Assembly (NCBI GenBank): GCA_020636355.1
Contig: JACJYB010000001.1
Coordinates: forward strand, 310,001 to 374,000
Reading direction: 5' to 3'
Length of the DNA stretch: 64,000 nt
DNA from: Lewinellaceae bacterium
GTDB taxonomy: Bacteria > Bacteroidota > Bacteroidia > Chitinophagales > Saprospiraceae
The notes below the pieces were generated by a model. The model searched no databases and was not told where the DNA came from. It was given only the letters and a program-made list of their open reading frames with translations. Shown here one piece after another: positions 17,793 to 28,372 of this stretch (position 1 is the stretch's first letter; each line of letters starts with the position of its first letter). The translations under genes and the position numbers were made by a program.

Positions 17793-18032
17793 GAATTCAC
17801 AATCCTTGGGTGACTAAATTAACCAAATAACCCAGGAACCAATATTAACGCTTATCAAACACGTGATCAACTCCAGGAAAAATTCGGTAACCCGGCCTTT
17901 CCGGGGAGGATTGAATAGTCCATACAGAACCCATATGAACCACTTTTTCAGAAAACAATCCAATTATTTGTAATTTCCAGCACTGGTTATGAAGACTGCA
18001 ATCTTATCATTACGCGAATTAACTTTTATTCT

Positions 18033-19694
18033 ATGATCCGTCGGAACTTTCTCTCAGGTGGAATTTTATTCATCCTGACCTCATTGATTATTAGCTGCAG
18101 TTCCCCGACTGCAGAACAAACGCCCCAGCGCCCCAACATCCTGTTTATCATGGCTGACGACCATGCCTATCAAGCTATTAGCGCTTACGGAGGAGCATTG
18201 GCTGACCTTGCTCCTACACCGAATATAGACCGGATTGCCCAGCAGGGAATGTTGTTTAAACGGTGCATGGTAACGAACTCCTTGTGCGGGCCCTCGCGCG
18301 CCACCATCCTCTCCGGAAAATACAGCCATAAGAATGGATTTGTGGATAACACCTTCGGATCCCGTTTTGATTTTTCGCAGAATACGTATGCGAAGGAATT
18401 GCAGAAAGCGGGTTACAAGACAGCTGTGATCGGCAAGCTCCACCTGGGGGGCACCCCGACCGGATTTGACTATTACGATATTTTGCCCGGCCAGGGACGT
18501 TATTACAACCCGCAGTTCATCAATAAGGAGGGCCAGTATGAAATGGAAGGTTATACCACGGACATCATTACCGATAAAACCATCGACTGGCTGAGTAGTG
18601 TCAAAGATTCCACGGAACCCTTTATGGTGATGATGTGGCATAAAGCGCCGCATCGCAACTGGCAGCCCGGCCCGGATGAACTGGGCAAATACGAAGGGGT
18701 TACCTTCCCGGAGCCAGCTACACTATTTGATGATTATTCCGGAGAAAGGCATGCCGCTTCGCTGAACAACATGACCATCGACAAGACCATGCGGATGGAG
18801 CAGGATCTCAAGCTGACTGACCAGCCCTGGCCCGGATTGACCGATGCGCAGCGGGCAGCATGGGATAAGGTCTACAAGCCGATCTACGACGCCTATAAAG
18901 AATCGAATTTGAAAGGTGAAGACCTGGTTCGCTATAAATATCAACGCTATATGCGTGATTATCTGGCTTGTATTGCTGCCGTCGATAAGAGTGTGGGTCG
19001 GGTGCTGGATTACCTCAAAGAGACCGGCCTGGATAAGAATACCATTGTCGTTTACTCTTCCGACCAGGGTTTTTACCTGGGTGAACACGGCTGGTTTGAC
19101 AAGCGCTGGATGTATAAGGAATCGTTACGCACTCCGCTGTTGTTCAGTTGGCCAGGTGTTACGAAAGCAGGCTCGGTCAGTGATGCTATGGTAAGTAACC
19201 TGGACTTCGGAGAGACCTTTCTGGATATAGCGGGAGCTGCCATTCCTTCAGATATGCAGGGCCGGAGCCTGGTGCCGGTGTTAAAAGGCGAGATGCCAGC
19301 AGACTGGCGTACCGGGCATTATTATCATTATTACGAGCATCCTTCCGAGCATAATGTGATGCGCCACTACGGCATCACCACGGATAAATATAAGCTGATT
19401 CATATGTACTACGACATTGACGAATGGGAGTTGTACGACCTGGAGAAAGATCCGGACGAAATGCATAATGTGTATAATGATCCGGCTTACGATGCGATAA
19501 AAAAAGAGCTTCATCAGCAACTTGAGGCGTTGCGTACACAGTACCAGGATAGTGATTCTCTCAATCAGCACTACATCGACGAATACAATATAAAAGTCCA
19601 GCAGAATCCGGCTATCGAATACTGGAAGCTGACCCCGGCGGAATTGCAGAAGGCATTCAGTCAGATGCCTGCAGAAGGGGAGAAGGGGAAATGA
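18033..19694 (+). CDS. Type I (formylglycine) sulfatase, lipoprotein
   Basis: 553 residues. Lipoprotein signal with IISC (Cys22). The N-terminal metal site NILFIMADDHAYQ (D42, D43) and the activation motif C85-G-P-S-R89 (LCGPSRATILSGK) define a family S1 sulfatase whose cysteine is converted to formylglycine by a maturase not present here. Later VVYSSDQGFYLGEHGWFDKR supplies the second metal and substrate ligands. Likely a periplasmic carbohydrate sulfatase removing sulfate esters from algal or host glycans, which fits the neighbouring glycosidases. The subfamily and position specificity are not readable. A TTGAATG array starts 6 bp after the stop. Confidence 0.93.
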   Translation: MIRRNFLSGGILFILTSLIISCSSPTAEQTPQRPNILFIMADDHAYQAISAYGGALADLAPTPNIDRIAQQGMLFKRCMVTNSLCGPSRATILSGKYSHKNGFVDNTFGSRFDFSQNTYAKELQKAGYKTAVIGKLHLGGTPTGFDYYDILPGQGRYYNPQFINKEGQYEMEGYTTDIITDKTIDWLSSVKDSTEPFMVMMWHKAPHRNWQPGPDELGKYEGVTFPEPATLFDDYSGERHAASLNNMTIDKTMRMEQDLKLTDQPWPGLTDAQRAAWDKVYKPIYDAYKESNLKGEDLVRYKYQRYMRDYLACIAAVDKSVGRVLDYLKETGLDKNTIVVYSSDQGFYLGEHGWFDKRWMYKESLRTPLLFSWPGVTKAGSVSDAMVSNLDFGETFLDIAGAAIPSDMQGRSLVPVLKGEMPADWRTGHYYHYYEHPSEHNVMRHYGITTDKYKLIHMYYDIDEWELYDLEKDPDEMHNVYNDPAYDAIKKELHQQLEALRTQYQDSDSLNQHYIDEYNIKVQQNPAIEYWKLTPAELQKAFSQMPAEGEKGK

Positions 19695-19699
19695 ATTTT

Positions 19700-19734
19700 A
19701 ATGTTGAATGTTGAATGTTGAAGGTTGAATGTTG
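19700..19734 (+). repeat. TTGAATG array
   Basis: Five near-perfect tandem ATGTTGA units placed directly behind the sulfatase stop codon. Same family as 14382, 26591, 26835, 59233 and (inverted, diverged) 62436. Confidence 0.8.
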
Positions 19735-19799
19735 GATTGAAAAAATGCTGTGCCTTCATGGCGGTAATTCGTGTGCAAATTTAGTAGTAGCTAAAGTGC

Positions 19800-22208
19800 T
19801 CAGAATTTATATTGGTATCCGGCACGGATCGTCTGGGTTTCGTAATAATCCGAGCTGATAATGCTGAAAGTATTTCCTTCAATTTCCTTAGAAATGAGCA
19901 TAGTATTTAATAGGTCGGTGGCATTGATGAACAACGCTCCTTTCCCATTTTGAATACCACGTTTCAACCCCAGATCCAGTGAGAAACGTGCGGCTATCCT
20001 CCCCTGGGGAATAATGTCCGGGGCCAGATAGACCGCAGTAATCTGAAGATCGGTCTGATTCACGAATTGAAGTGCCGCATTCATTTTCAGATTGCCGGAA
20101 ATGATTTTCTGTTCGCTGGCGCTGAAGGTATTGGGTACCGGATATTCATTGGTCACGGTAAATGCATCGATTTGATTCCGGTAACCATTGGCATTCAGAT
20201 TGATCGTCAACTGGTCAGAAAACTCCCGGGTCAGCACCAATTCGATACCAGTCTGGTGACTTTTACCGGCATTTTGCGTGATGGCGTAAATCAGGGTGCC
20301 ATTGTCTGCTGTGGTGGCGATGCGGGTAATGGTACCATCAGCCATGCGGTGATAAACAGCTCCGTATATGGAGCCGGCATTCCAGATGTTTTTATAACCA
20401 AGTTCCAGGCTGTTGGTGAATTGTGGCTTCAGGCCTGGGTTGCCAACTTTAATGATCTCTGCGTCATCGTACTTGGGAAAAATGCGGATGTCCACTTCAT
20501 CCGGACGATCCACACGGCGGTTATAGAATGCAGACAGTTTATCCCGTTCACTTAAATTATATGTCAGGCGGATATTGGGAAATGGTTGGAAATAATCGTA
20601 TCCATCGCTCCGGTAGGTATTGTGATTTGGATCCACTTCATAATACAGGTCAACGTATTCAATGCGTAACCCTACCTCTGCCTCCAATTTTTTTACCTGA
20701 TAAGTGTAATTACCATAAATAGCGGGAATGGTCTCCTTATAGGTCGCTTTACCATCGGCGTCCGGATCGAGTGGGGAATTTACACTTGGATTAAACTGCA
20801 TGTTGGTGGGTATGGTCCTGCGCCGAAATTTAAAGCCTGTTTCCAGTAATCCGTGCCGAAGGGGTTTGGTAAAATCCAGATTGAAATCGGCTACCTGCTG
20901 ATCGGCTATCAGGAAAAAAGACTCTTTATAAATGGCATCGAGTAAGGTGTTATCGAAAAAATACTTTTCGTCTTCCCGGTCAAAGGTGTAGTTGAAACCA
21001 AGATTCAGCTTCTGCCCGGGATGGTTGAATTGGTGTTCATAAGAAAAGGAAGCGACTGCCGCTGTCAGCACTTCATCTTCCAGAAATTGCCACAATCGGA
21101 GGCGTTCTCCGGCAGCATTGAAAAATGGCTGATCTCCACGATCCATGATGGACTCCTGGCTGAATAGTCCGGCAACGGTCAACCGGTTACGTTCATCGGC
21201 AAACCAATCGAAACCAATTTTCGAAGTGAAAAAATTGGTATTGCGGTTGCGTTTTAATTGCTGGTTGATGACGGTTCCGTCATCATAGGTACGGGTGACA
21301 AATTCATTTTTGTTCAGGGTGTGCGTGTATAAATTATCGGCCTGCAGGAATAAGTTGATTTTGTTTTTCCGGTAGTTCAGAGAAATGCTGGGATTAACTT
21401 TTGGCGTTGCGTGGTATTGAGGGCGAATACCCGGAAGATTTTCTTTACGGATCCAGAGGGCGCCCAGGCCGGTGCTAAGACCCACGTTGCCATTCCAGCC
21501 GAATTGCTCCTCTTTCTTTAAGATGATATTAATGATACCTGCATTGCCGTTTGCATCGTATTTGGCGGAAGGGTTATTGATGATTTCAATTTTTTCAACG
21601 GCAGAGGCCGGAATGTTTTCCAACCCTTTTTGATTGCCAAAACCGGTGATTGCCGATTGTTTTCCATCGATCAACAATACGACCTGGTTGCTGCCGCGTA
21701 ATTGTACCTGGCCATCCTGTGAGGTGATGCCCGGTAAATTGCTAAGTGACTGCAATACGCTGCCGCCGCTTTGACTGACATTATCCCCGAGGGTGTAGGT
21801 TTTTATCCATTGTGGAAGCAATGGCTCGCTGTTGCGCCGTTACGACCACTTCACCCAATTGCTGGGCTGTTTCTTCCAGGAAAAGCACTCCCAGGTCCAG
21901 ATAGGGGAATTATTACCGACAAAAAGGTAGGATTGAACGGTTCTGAATCCCAGGAATGATGTTTCAGCATATATTCCCCGGGTTTTACGGAAGCTAACTC
22001 AAAGAAGCCATCTTCATCGGAAACCGTCCCGGTCAGGAAGGTGGAATCCGGCAACTGTTTTAGAACCACGTAAACGTAAGGAAGAGGTGCATTTGTCGAT
22101 TTGTTTTGGTGGTCCCTGAAATTTCAATCAGGTCTGTCTGGGCGAATACTCCGGCCGGATAGAGAACAGCAAATAAATGATTTGCCGATAGGTGCTCTTT
22201 AAAGACAT
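19800..22208 (-). CDS. TonB-dependent outer-membrane receptor (OMP_b-brl_3 type), multiply frameshifted
   Basis: The last 673 codons (from 21821) are one open frame with a plug domain (LSNLPGITSQDGQVQLRGS, VVLLIDGKQSA, IPASAVEKIEIINNPSAKYD) and a beta barrel ending in AGYQYKF. The N-terminal quarter is broken: ATG at 22208 starts a signal peptide (MSLKSTYRQIIYLL), continued in a second frame through VFAQTDLIEISGTT, a third (KSTNAPLPYVYVVLKQLPDS, a carboxypeptidase-regulatory-like domain), and a fourth (YLDLGVLFLEE). Four one-base changes, among them a surplus in GGGG at 21904-21907 and a loss in the T run at 21800-21804, restore about 802 residues. Probably a receptor for oligosaccharide or metal complexes; no SusD partner is adjacent. 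Confidence 0.82.
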
Positions 22209-22317
22209 CAATAAAACGATTTACTTAATCCGAAAATGGAATTATTAGAGGGTAAACATAGGAAAACCAGTAAAGATTGGAATTATGGTCTATGGATCTC
22301 TCAGGCAATGAACTAAA

Positions 22318-23436
22318 TCACTCCTTCATGAACCGGACTTGTCCGATGAGTCCGTGCGTATTGGACAGGGTACAGAAATAAGTACCCGATGTCCATGCAT
22401 CCATCCGGACGGTCAGATCTGCATGACCGGAGAGCTGATCATATTCCTTATGCCCGATTTCGCGACCAAGCAGGTCGTACACCGATAACCGGTAATTGTC
22501 CAGGGCAAGGTCACCGGTGCGGAGGTGCAGTACCTCTCCGGCAGGATTGGGATAAACGGATACCGGTATCGCCAATTCTTCCTTTTTCAGGGCCGTAGTC
22601 GAGGCCTGGATGTTCTTGTATTGCACCTTGACCACCCGCAACTGGGAATTGTCGGTGAAACAGATCGCAATGGGTTCTTTGCTCTGATTGCTCCAGAAAT
22701 AATAGGTGACGAGGGTGTCAACGCCCAGGTATGCTGTAGGGTAATACGTGAGCGTCAGGTCAGTTACATCAAGCCACCCCAGGGAGCTATTTTGCCGTCG
22801 ATACGTTGCTCTCGATAGCGTGTTCTTTTTCCCGTAATACCTCAAACGTGCCGCCGGGAATGGTCAGATTACCAAAAGCATCGATAGCATCCAGGCGGGA
22901 TGTTGACATGCGGATGCGTAAAGAGTCGGCAATAAAAGGTAATTGACTGGCACCCGGTAAATTCCCAGTCGGAAAAGCTGTTAAGAAACCCGTGCTGGTT
23001 GCAGCTAAATCGAAGAATTGAACCGGCGCACGCATCTGAATATAGCCGGGTAGTAGACAGAATTCAGCCGGACGCCCAGACCGGCCGGATCTCCAACAAA
23101 ACCTAATTCGGTAACATTTTGGCCATTAACTTCCAGGTAGGTACGGTCTGCCCCCAGGGTATAAACCAATTGTGCACCAGGAAATGTTGGAAACTCCGGT
23201 CTTGTTTGAGCATCTTCCATGATGATATCAAAGGAAGATGCCTGCTTTAAACCGCTGAAGTCCCAGTTTTGCGGTGCAAAATCCGGAGGTGTCATGATGA
23301 TATTCACTGGCTGGTCATCTACTGCATAATGCAGTGTGTCGCCAACCTGTGGAAAAATGTCCTGGGTTACGGTGATTTGACCGCTAAGACCAGAACGTAA
23401 AATCATGACCAGCAAAAAGATTCCTAATCGCGACAT
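22318..23436 (-). CDS. Secreted protein with type IX secretion sorting domain, frameshifted twice
   Basis: ATG at 23436 gives a signal peptide (MSRLGIFLLVMILRSGLSGQ). The N-terminal part holds VGDTLHYAVDDQPVNI and a beta-rich region, a form common in Bacteroidota surface proteins. The second frame runs from about 23035 to 22790 and the third to the end. The C-terminal 80 residues are a type A T9SS sorting domain: VSVYPNPAGEVLHLR, LSVYDLLGREI, SGTYFCTLSNTHG. One missing T near 23042 and one surplus A in the AAAA run near 22795 restore a single protein of about 372 residues. Exported through the type IX system to the cell surface; function unknown. Confidence 0.78.
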
Positions 23437-23659
23437 GGATTTGGTTTTGAGGTTTCGAATCCCTGAAATTAATCTTTTTACCATTTCAAGTTTCGGAAAT
23501 TCACGTCTCGCTGTCCGGGAGTCGATCGATCAGGAGTTTCTGGATCAAGGAGCGAAATGAGGTAACGCTCATGGCCTATTTCGGTCATTCTCAGAGATTC
23601 CCGGATGTTCCGGAAGAATTTAACAATCATGCCGTATTGTTTCGTGGTGTCATTGCGGG

Positions 23660-24100
23660 TTATTGTCTGGGTAAATTCTGCAATTTAGCGGCTTCTTCCA
23701 GTTCTTCATTGACGCTTTCATCAAAAGAAAAACTAAACAGGGTCCACTGATCTTTCGGTTTGTAAAATTCGAAGGTAAAGCGCACCGGCTGGCGGTCGTA
23801 TTTCACGAGATAGGAAAAAAGATGAAAGCTTTCACCGGCGGATTGTTTCGTGATGAATTCATGACCGTAATAGTCACCTACGATATCATGGATACCCGCC
23901 AATTGGGTTTTTACATTTTCAATAGCATCCTGATTCAGGGCGATCCATTTATTGGTTCCGTATAAATGATCCAGTGCGGGTTTGGCTCCGGATGATTCGT
24001 ATTCCGTAAAGAATTTTTTGATCAAATCTTCCGGGGTAGTTTGACCAAAGATGGGTGTAGTTAGCAGCACACCACATAGGAATGGGATCAGGATTTTCAT
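23660..24100 (-). CDS. Small secreted hypothetical protein
   Basis: Start chosen at 24100 because MKILIPFLCGVLLTTPIFGQ is a clean signal peptide, while the upstream in-frame ATG adds 14 residues in front of it. The 146-residue product begins with TPEDLIKKFFTEYESSGAKPALDHLY, a helical opening typical of NTF2-like folds, and continues with beta strands (YDRQPVRFTFEFYKPKDQW). No catalytic residues recognised. Single gene. Confidence 0.65.
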   Translation of the reverse strand: MKILIPFLCGVLLTTPIFGQTTPEDLIKKFFTEYESSGAKPALDHLYGTNKWIALNQDAIENVKTQLAGIHDIVGDYYGHEFITKQSAGESFHLFSYLVKYDRQPVRFTFEFYKPKDQWTLFSFSFDESVNEELEEAAKLQNLPRQ

Positions 24101-24186
24101 TTCAATTCGTTTTTTATTGAAATTAAGATAGCTGAATTGCAATGAAATCCTAACCGATCCGGTTCCTGAAATCCTTTAGCTTGGAA

Positions 24187-24609
24187 TTATATTGGCAAAT
24201 GGGAGGCTGCTTTTTGTCCTTCTTTACTGCGCACGATTAACCATCCCAATCCACTGATGATTACACCCAGTCCAAACATCAAGGGCTGCAAGAAGGACAG
24301 GTAGCCAATAAAATAAACCTGAATGAGAACCCATGCCATTAAGAAGACGCCCAGCAGCAAGCCCAGGGTTCCGGCTACCGGCCGGTGGAGAAAAGCCAGC
24401 ATGCCTCCGAAGCCATTGGACAGGCCATTACCGATTAACAGGAATAAACCTGGGATGAGGAAATCCTTAAAAGGCGCCTGACTCAATAAGGTCGTTGACA
24501 TACCTACCGCTGAGCCGTCCGGGTAGATGATCAGCGCCAGCCCCGCAGGGATAGCTCCCAGCGCCACCACCAGTTGCAACAGGCCAAGGAGGTTGTATTT
24601 CCATTTCAT
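24187..24609 (-). CDS. Hypothetical four-helix membrane protein
   Basis: 140 residues from ATG 24609 (an upstream in-frame start at 24636 adds nine). Four hydrophobic segments separated by short loops, Gly-rich in the second (LIPGLFLLIGNGLSNGFGG) and fourth (MFGLGVIISGLGWLIV). No family beyond a general small integral membrane protein. Confidence 0.62.
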   Translation of the reverse strand: MKWKYNLLGLLQLVVALGAIPAGLALIIYPDGSAVGMSTTLLSQAPFKDFLIPGLFLLIGNGLSNGFGGMLAFLHRPVAGTLGLLLGVFLMAWVLIQVYFIGYLSFLQPLMFGLGVIISGLGWLIVRSKEGQKAASHLPI

Positions 24610-24882
24610 GGCTTCACGTATTTTATGGACCGTCAATATTACCTGCTGGCAGGGCTACTGTCAATGTTCTCCATCATATGCGGGACACATTTTGGTTCAG
24701 AATGGGGAAAAGTGGTTGAGTTTTCTACCTTTAGTTTGTCGCTTTGATGTTGCAGAGTGATGGGGTGCGTGGTAGGCATTGGAAGTTGGTCGGTGATTTG
24801 CGGAAAGGCGATAGACAGTCCGGATTTTCCATTGTTACCTGCATCGAGGAATATGGAAATTATTTTTAACCCTAAAAAACTT

Positions 24883-24890
24883 TACGTTTG
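24883..24890 (+). promoter_or_regulatory. Putative Bacteroidota -7 promoter element
   Basis: TACGTTTG fits TAnnTTTG exactly and lies 21 bases before the ATG at 24912. It overlaps a possible TTG start at 24888, which argues for 24912 as the true start of the dehydrogenase gene. Confidence 0.45.
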
Positions 24891-24911
24891 GAAAACTGGA
24901 CTAAAACATCC

Positions 24912-25787
24912 ATGCCTGATTTATCGGGTAAAACTTTTATGATTACTGGAGCAAACAGTGGAATCGGCTATGAATCAGCCCTGGCTTTAGCTGAAAACGG
25001 CGCGTTGGTCGTTTTGGCATGCCGGGATGCCGGCCGTGCTCAGCAGGCCCGCAATTTGATACTTCAATCCGCACCGAATGCATCTGTAGAAAGCATCACC
25101 CTGGATTTGGGAGACCTGAATTCGATTTCCTCCTTTGCTTCCGAATTTAAAAAGAACCACCAAAGATTGGATGGCTTGTTAAACAATGGCGGACTTATTG
25201 CGGCTAAACGCAGTGAGACCAGCGATGGATTTGAAGCTCAGTTTGGCATCAATCACCTGGGGCATTTTGCATTGACCGGACGACTATTGGATGTATTGGT
25301 TAATACGCCAGATAGTCGGGTCGTGACCATGGGGAGCCGGATGCATACTTCCGGAAAGATCAACTGGGATGACCTGATGAGTCAGCATAAATACGATCGA
25401 TGGGCGGCGTATAAACAAAGCAAACTGGCTAATCTGCTATTTGCCTTTGAGCTGAGTCGCCGTTTTGATAAAGCCGGTAGCTCTGCCATTTCGCTGGCCG
25501 CACATCCGGGGGTATGCAAAACGGGATGGGCGGACAGGAACATGGAAGGTATCATGAAATTCATTGGGCGAATGTTGGGTCAGCCGGCGTCGATCGGTGC
25601 CTTATCACCATTGTATGCCCTGACGGACCCAAATGTGCAATCCGGTGGCTATTATGGTCCTGATCAGGATAAGAAAGGATATCCGGTAGAAACAAAAGCT
25701 GCGAAGTCGGCTTACGATGAACAAGCTTCCAAACGATTGTGGGAAATTAGTGAAAGACTAACCGGTATTTCATATGAGATCTCGTAA
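24912..25787 (+). CDS. Short-chain dehydrogenase/reductase (retinol dehydrogenase-like)
   Basis: 291 residues from ATG 24912. The nucleotide-binding TGANSGIG motif is followed by ACRD (an NADP-type preference), NHLGHFALT, and the catalytic YKQSKLAN (YxxxK). The usual NNAG is NNGG here. The layout matches the large SDR group of retinol dehydrogenase/WW-oxidoreductase-like enzymes; the substrate is unknown. It is followed 29 bp later by the KduD-like gene on the same strand, so the two may be cotranscribed. Confidence 0.88.
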   Translation: MPDLSGKTFMITGANSGIGYESALALAENGALVVLACRDAGRAQQARNLILQSAPNASVESITLDLGDLNSISSFASEFKKNHQRLDGLLNNGGLIAAKRSETSDGFEAQFGINHLGHFALTGRLLDVLVNTPDSRVVTMGSRMHTSGKINWDDLMSQHKYDRWAAYKQSKLANLLFAFELSRRFDKAGSSAISLAAHPGVCKTGWADRNMEGIMKFIGRMLGQPASIGALSPLYALTDPNVQSGGYYGPDQDKKGYPVETKAAKSAYDEQASKRLWEISERLTGISYEIS

Positions 25788-25816
25788 ATTATGCGACACA
25801 ACATCACCTGGTAAAA

Positions 25817-26584
25817 ATGGTATTGGATCAATTTAAACTCGTTGGCAAAACTGCGCTGGTGACCGGATGCAAGCGGGGGATAGGCTTTGCCATGGCAGAG
25901 GCGCTGGCGGAAGCCGGAGCTGACATCATTGGTGTTTCAGCAACCCTGGAACGGCAGGGATCAAGAATAGAGGAGGCGGTTCGTGCCCTCGGCAGAAATT
26001 TCTTTGCCTATGCTTGCGATATCAGCGACCGAAAGGCCCTGTATGCCTTGATCCATCAGGTGAAAACAGACCATGGGATACCGGATGTATTGGTGAATAA
26101 TGCGGGAACCACGCAGCGCAAACCGGCCGCAGAACATCCGGATTCGTACTGGGATACGGTCATTGAAGTCAATCTCAATGCGCAGTTCATCCTCAGCCGT
26201 GAATTTGGGAAAGAAATGATCCAGCGGGGTTATGGCAAGATCATCTTTACGGCATCCCTGCTGACCTTTCAGGGTGGAATCCTGGTGCCGGGATATGCAG
26301 CATCAAAAGGTGCCATTGGCCAGTTGACCATGGCATTATCCAATGAGTGGGCCGGCTATGGGGTGCAGGTCAATGCGATTGCTCCCGGGTATGTCGCTAC
26401 CGAGCTGACCGATCCTATCGTCCGCGACGAAGCGCGCAATGCTTCCATTCTGGCCCGGATACCTGCCGGGCGGTGGGGAACCCCGGAAGACTTTAAAGGT
26501 CCGGTGGTTTTCCTTGCTTCTGCGGCCTCAGATTACATGAGTGGTGCCATCGTGACTGTGGATGGTGGCTGGATGGGGAGGTGA
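25817..26584 (+). CDS. kduD: 2-dehydro-3-deoxy-D-gluconate 5-dehydrogenase-like SDR
   Basis: 255 residues. Canonical SDR motifs TGCKRGIG, NNAG and Y-x-x-x-K in PGYAASKGAIGQL, plus the stretches FQGGILVPGYAASKG, VNAIAPGYVATELT, and RIPAGRWGTPEDF that are characteristic of KduD. KduD reduces or oxidises the keto-deoxy-uronate derived from unsaturated uronates on the way to 2-keto-3-deoxygluconate, so it fits with the GH105 at the window start. No KduI or KDG kinase/aldolase is visible nearby. Other gluconate-5-dehydrogenase-like roles remain possible. Confidence 0.82.
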   Translation: MVLDQFKLVGKTALVTGCKRGIGFAMAEALAEAGADIIGVSATLERQGSRIEEAVRALGRNFFAYACDISDRKALYALIHQVKTDHGIPDVLVNNAGTTQRKPAAEHPDSYWDTVIEVNLNAQFILSREFGKEMIQRGYGKIIFTASLLTFQGGILVPGYAASKGAIGQLTMALSNEWAGYGVQVNAIAPGYVATELTDPIVRDEARNASILARIPAGRWGTPEDFKGPVVFLASAASDYMSGAIVTVDGGWMGR

Positions 26585-26590
26585 TTTTAA

Positions 26591-26858
26591 AATGTTGAAT
26601 GTTGAATGTTGAATGTTGAAGGTTGAATGTTGAGTACACCCCGGAAAAGCCAAAAAACTGATGTCATCTCGACCGAGACGCCTTAAAGCGTCGAGCGGAG
26701 AGATCTATTTGAAAATATGAAATATATAAATTTCTAATAATCAAAATCATTTAGATTTCTCCGTTTCGGCTCATTCTTCGCCTACAGTCGAAATGACATT
26801 TGGTTTATTGAAATTGACTTTCTGGAGTGCACTCAATGTTGAAGGTTGAATGTTGTTG
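26591..26858. repeat. Composite repeat: TTGAATG array, palindromic element, second TTGAATG array
   Basis: 26591-26633 is a TTGAATG array starting 7 bp after the kduD stop. The block CCGGAAAAGCCAAAAA (26641) repeats that at 14436. 26661-26799 has terminal inverted repeats (ATGTCATCTCGAC against GTCGAAATGACAT, 12 of 13 paired) and an inner pair GGAGAGATCT/AGATTTCTCC, so it can fold as one long hairpin. A second short TTGAATG array lies at 26835-26858. It has the look of a non-autonomous mobile hairpin element. Confidence 0.75.
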
Positions 26859-26892
26859 ATTTGATGCCGGCGAAATGAAAAATCGTTAATAG

Positions 26893-28011
26893 ATGCCAAT
26901 GGACATAAATACCCCTTCCTCCAACCGCCTGGCTTCCATCGATGCCCTGCGGGGATTTGACATGCTGATGATCGCCGGAGCCGGGAGTTTTATCGAACGG
27001 CTGGGAGGCAAAACAGAAATCGGATGGTTAAACGGACTGGCAGCCCAGTTTGAACATCCGGCATGGAATGGATTTACTTTTTACGATTTCATCTTCCCGC
27101 TGTTTCTTTTCGTCGCCGGCGTTTCTCTCTCCTTTTCGTTGAATAGCTCCGCCGCCAGGGCATTAAGCCGACCCAAATTGTACCGCAAGGCAGCCATTCG
27201 CATGGTTATCCTGATCGGGCTGGGTATTCTGTATAAAAATGCGCCGGTACCTTTCCTGGAGCCCTCTCAGATCCGGTTTGTAAGTGTGCTGGGGAGGATA
27301 GGATTTGCCGGGTTCGTCACCACGGTTTTGTACCTCAATTTCAGCAAGCGGGGAAGGATCCTGTGGATTGCCGGTATTCTCTTGATTTACTATGCCGCTT
27401 TATATCTGATCCCTGTACCCGGATACGGGGCCGGTGATCTTAGTTTTGAAGGTAATCTGGTTGGATGGTTCGATCGTACCTTCCTGCCTGGCCGGTTGCT
27501 ACAGGGGACCTATGATGAGTTGGGTATTCTCACTCAATTTCCAGCGCTTTGCCTGACCATGCTCGGGGCTTTTGCGGGTGATGTGCTGCGGTCGGATCAT
27601 ACCCAGGGCTTTAAAATGGGACGATTGTCCTTGACAGGAATTGGATTGGTTGTTGCCGGCTTGTTGTGGAGTCTGCATTTTCCGATTAATAAGCATTTAT
27701 GGTCCAGTTCTTTCATCTTGCTGACCGGGGGAATGGGCTTCCTGGCCCTGGCTCTCTTTTATCTGGTGATCGATGTGTGGAATAACCAGAAATGGTCCCT
27801 TTTCTTCCGGGTCATCGGACTCAATTCGCTGACCATTTACCTGGCTTACCGCTTTATTGATTTTGGTTATACCTCCCGGTTGCTCTTTGAAGGATTGTAC
27901 AAATTCAGCGCCGAGCCGTGGCATGAAGTATGGCAATCACTCGGGGCGCTGGGACTGGTGTGGTGCTTTTTATATGTACTTTATCGAAAAGGCTGGTTTT
28001 TGAAGGTGTAA
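26893..28011 (+). CDS. DUF5009/heparan-alpha-glucosaminide acetyltransferase-like membrane protein
   Basis: 372 residues with about ten membrane helices. The N-terminal SNRLASIDALRGFDMLMI is the standard opening of the acyltransferase-3/DUF5009 (NagX-like) group, followed by HPAWNGFTFYDFIFPLFLF. Human HGSNAT-like proteins transfer acetyl from cytosolic acetyl-CoA to periplasmic amino sugars, while bacterial NagX genes cluster with sugar utilisation loci. A role in sugar modification or transport beside GH78 is inference. Confidence 0.85.
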   Translation: MPMDINTPSSNRLASIDALRGFDMLMIAGAGSFIERLGGKTEIGWLNGLAAQFEHPAWNGFTFYDFIFPLFLFVAGVSLSFSLNSSAARALSRPKLYRKAAIRMVILIGLGILYKNAPVPFLEPSQIRFVSVLGRIGFAGFVTTVLYLNFSKRGRILWIAGILLIYYAALYLIPVPGYGAGDLSFEGNLVGWFDRTFLPGRLLQGTYDELGILTQFPALCLTMLGAFAGDVLRSDHTQGFKMGRLSLTGIGLVVAGLLWSLHFPINKHLWSSSFILLTGGMGFLALALFYLVIDVWNNQKWSLFFRVIGLNSLTIYLAYRFIDFGYTSRLLFEGLYKFSAEPWHEVWQSLGALGLVWCFLYVLYRKGWFLKV

Positions 28012-28372
28012 TCAATACAAATGGCGCGACTGCAGCAACAAATTGTATGATAAGCCCGGTCAGAGGCTTTGATGCTTGCGCCTACACATTTGATTATGCT
28101 AGAAAAGGGGCAGGCAGCCTGGTTCTTAGGCTTCATGGTCCAGGTTGTGCTGAGATGACTATTCGTACATTAATCCATTTCGTAAGTGCAAAATCTTCTT
28201 TAATTCATGGACTCATTTTGCCTGACAAGATGGAAGGTCATTGGTGAAAGGAGACTTTTTTCAATGCCAGCGGGCAAGACCATTAAAATTGTACTTCTTG
28301 ACAGATTACCGGTCGAGGAGCCACTAATTCACGGGCCATTTCCTTAACTTACCAGGCTAAATAATTCCGGTT
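28012..28372. other. Gene-free interval upstream of GH78
   Basis: No frame with coding character, repeat or clear TAnnTTTG element was seen. It should contain the GH78 promoter. Confidence 0.4.

Noticed and set aside
24888..25787. TTG start for the SDR gene
   Set aside because: The TTG lies inside an exact TAnnTTTG promoter match, while the ATG at 24912 gives the standard SDR N-terminus.
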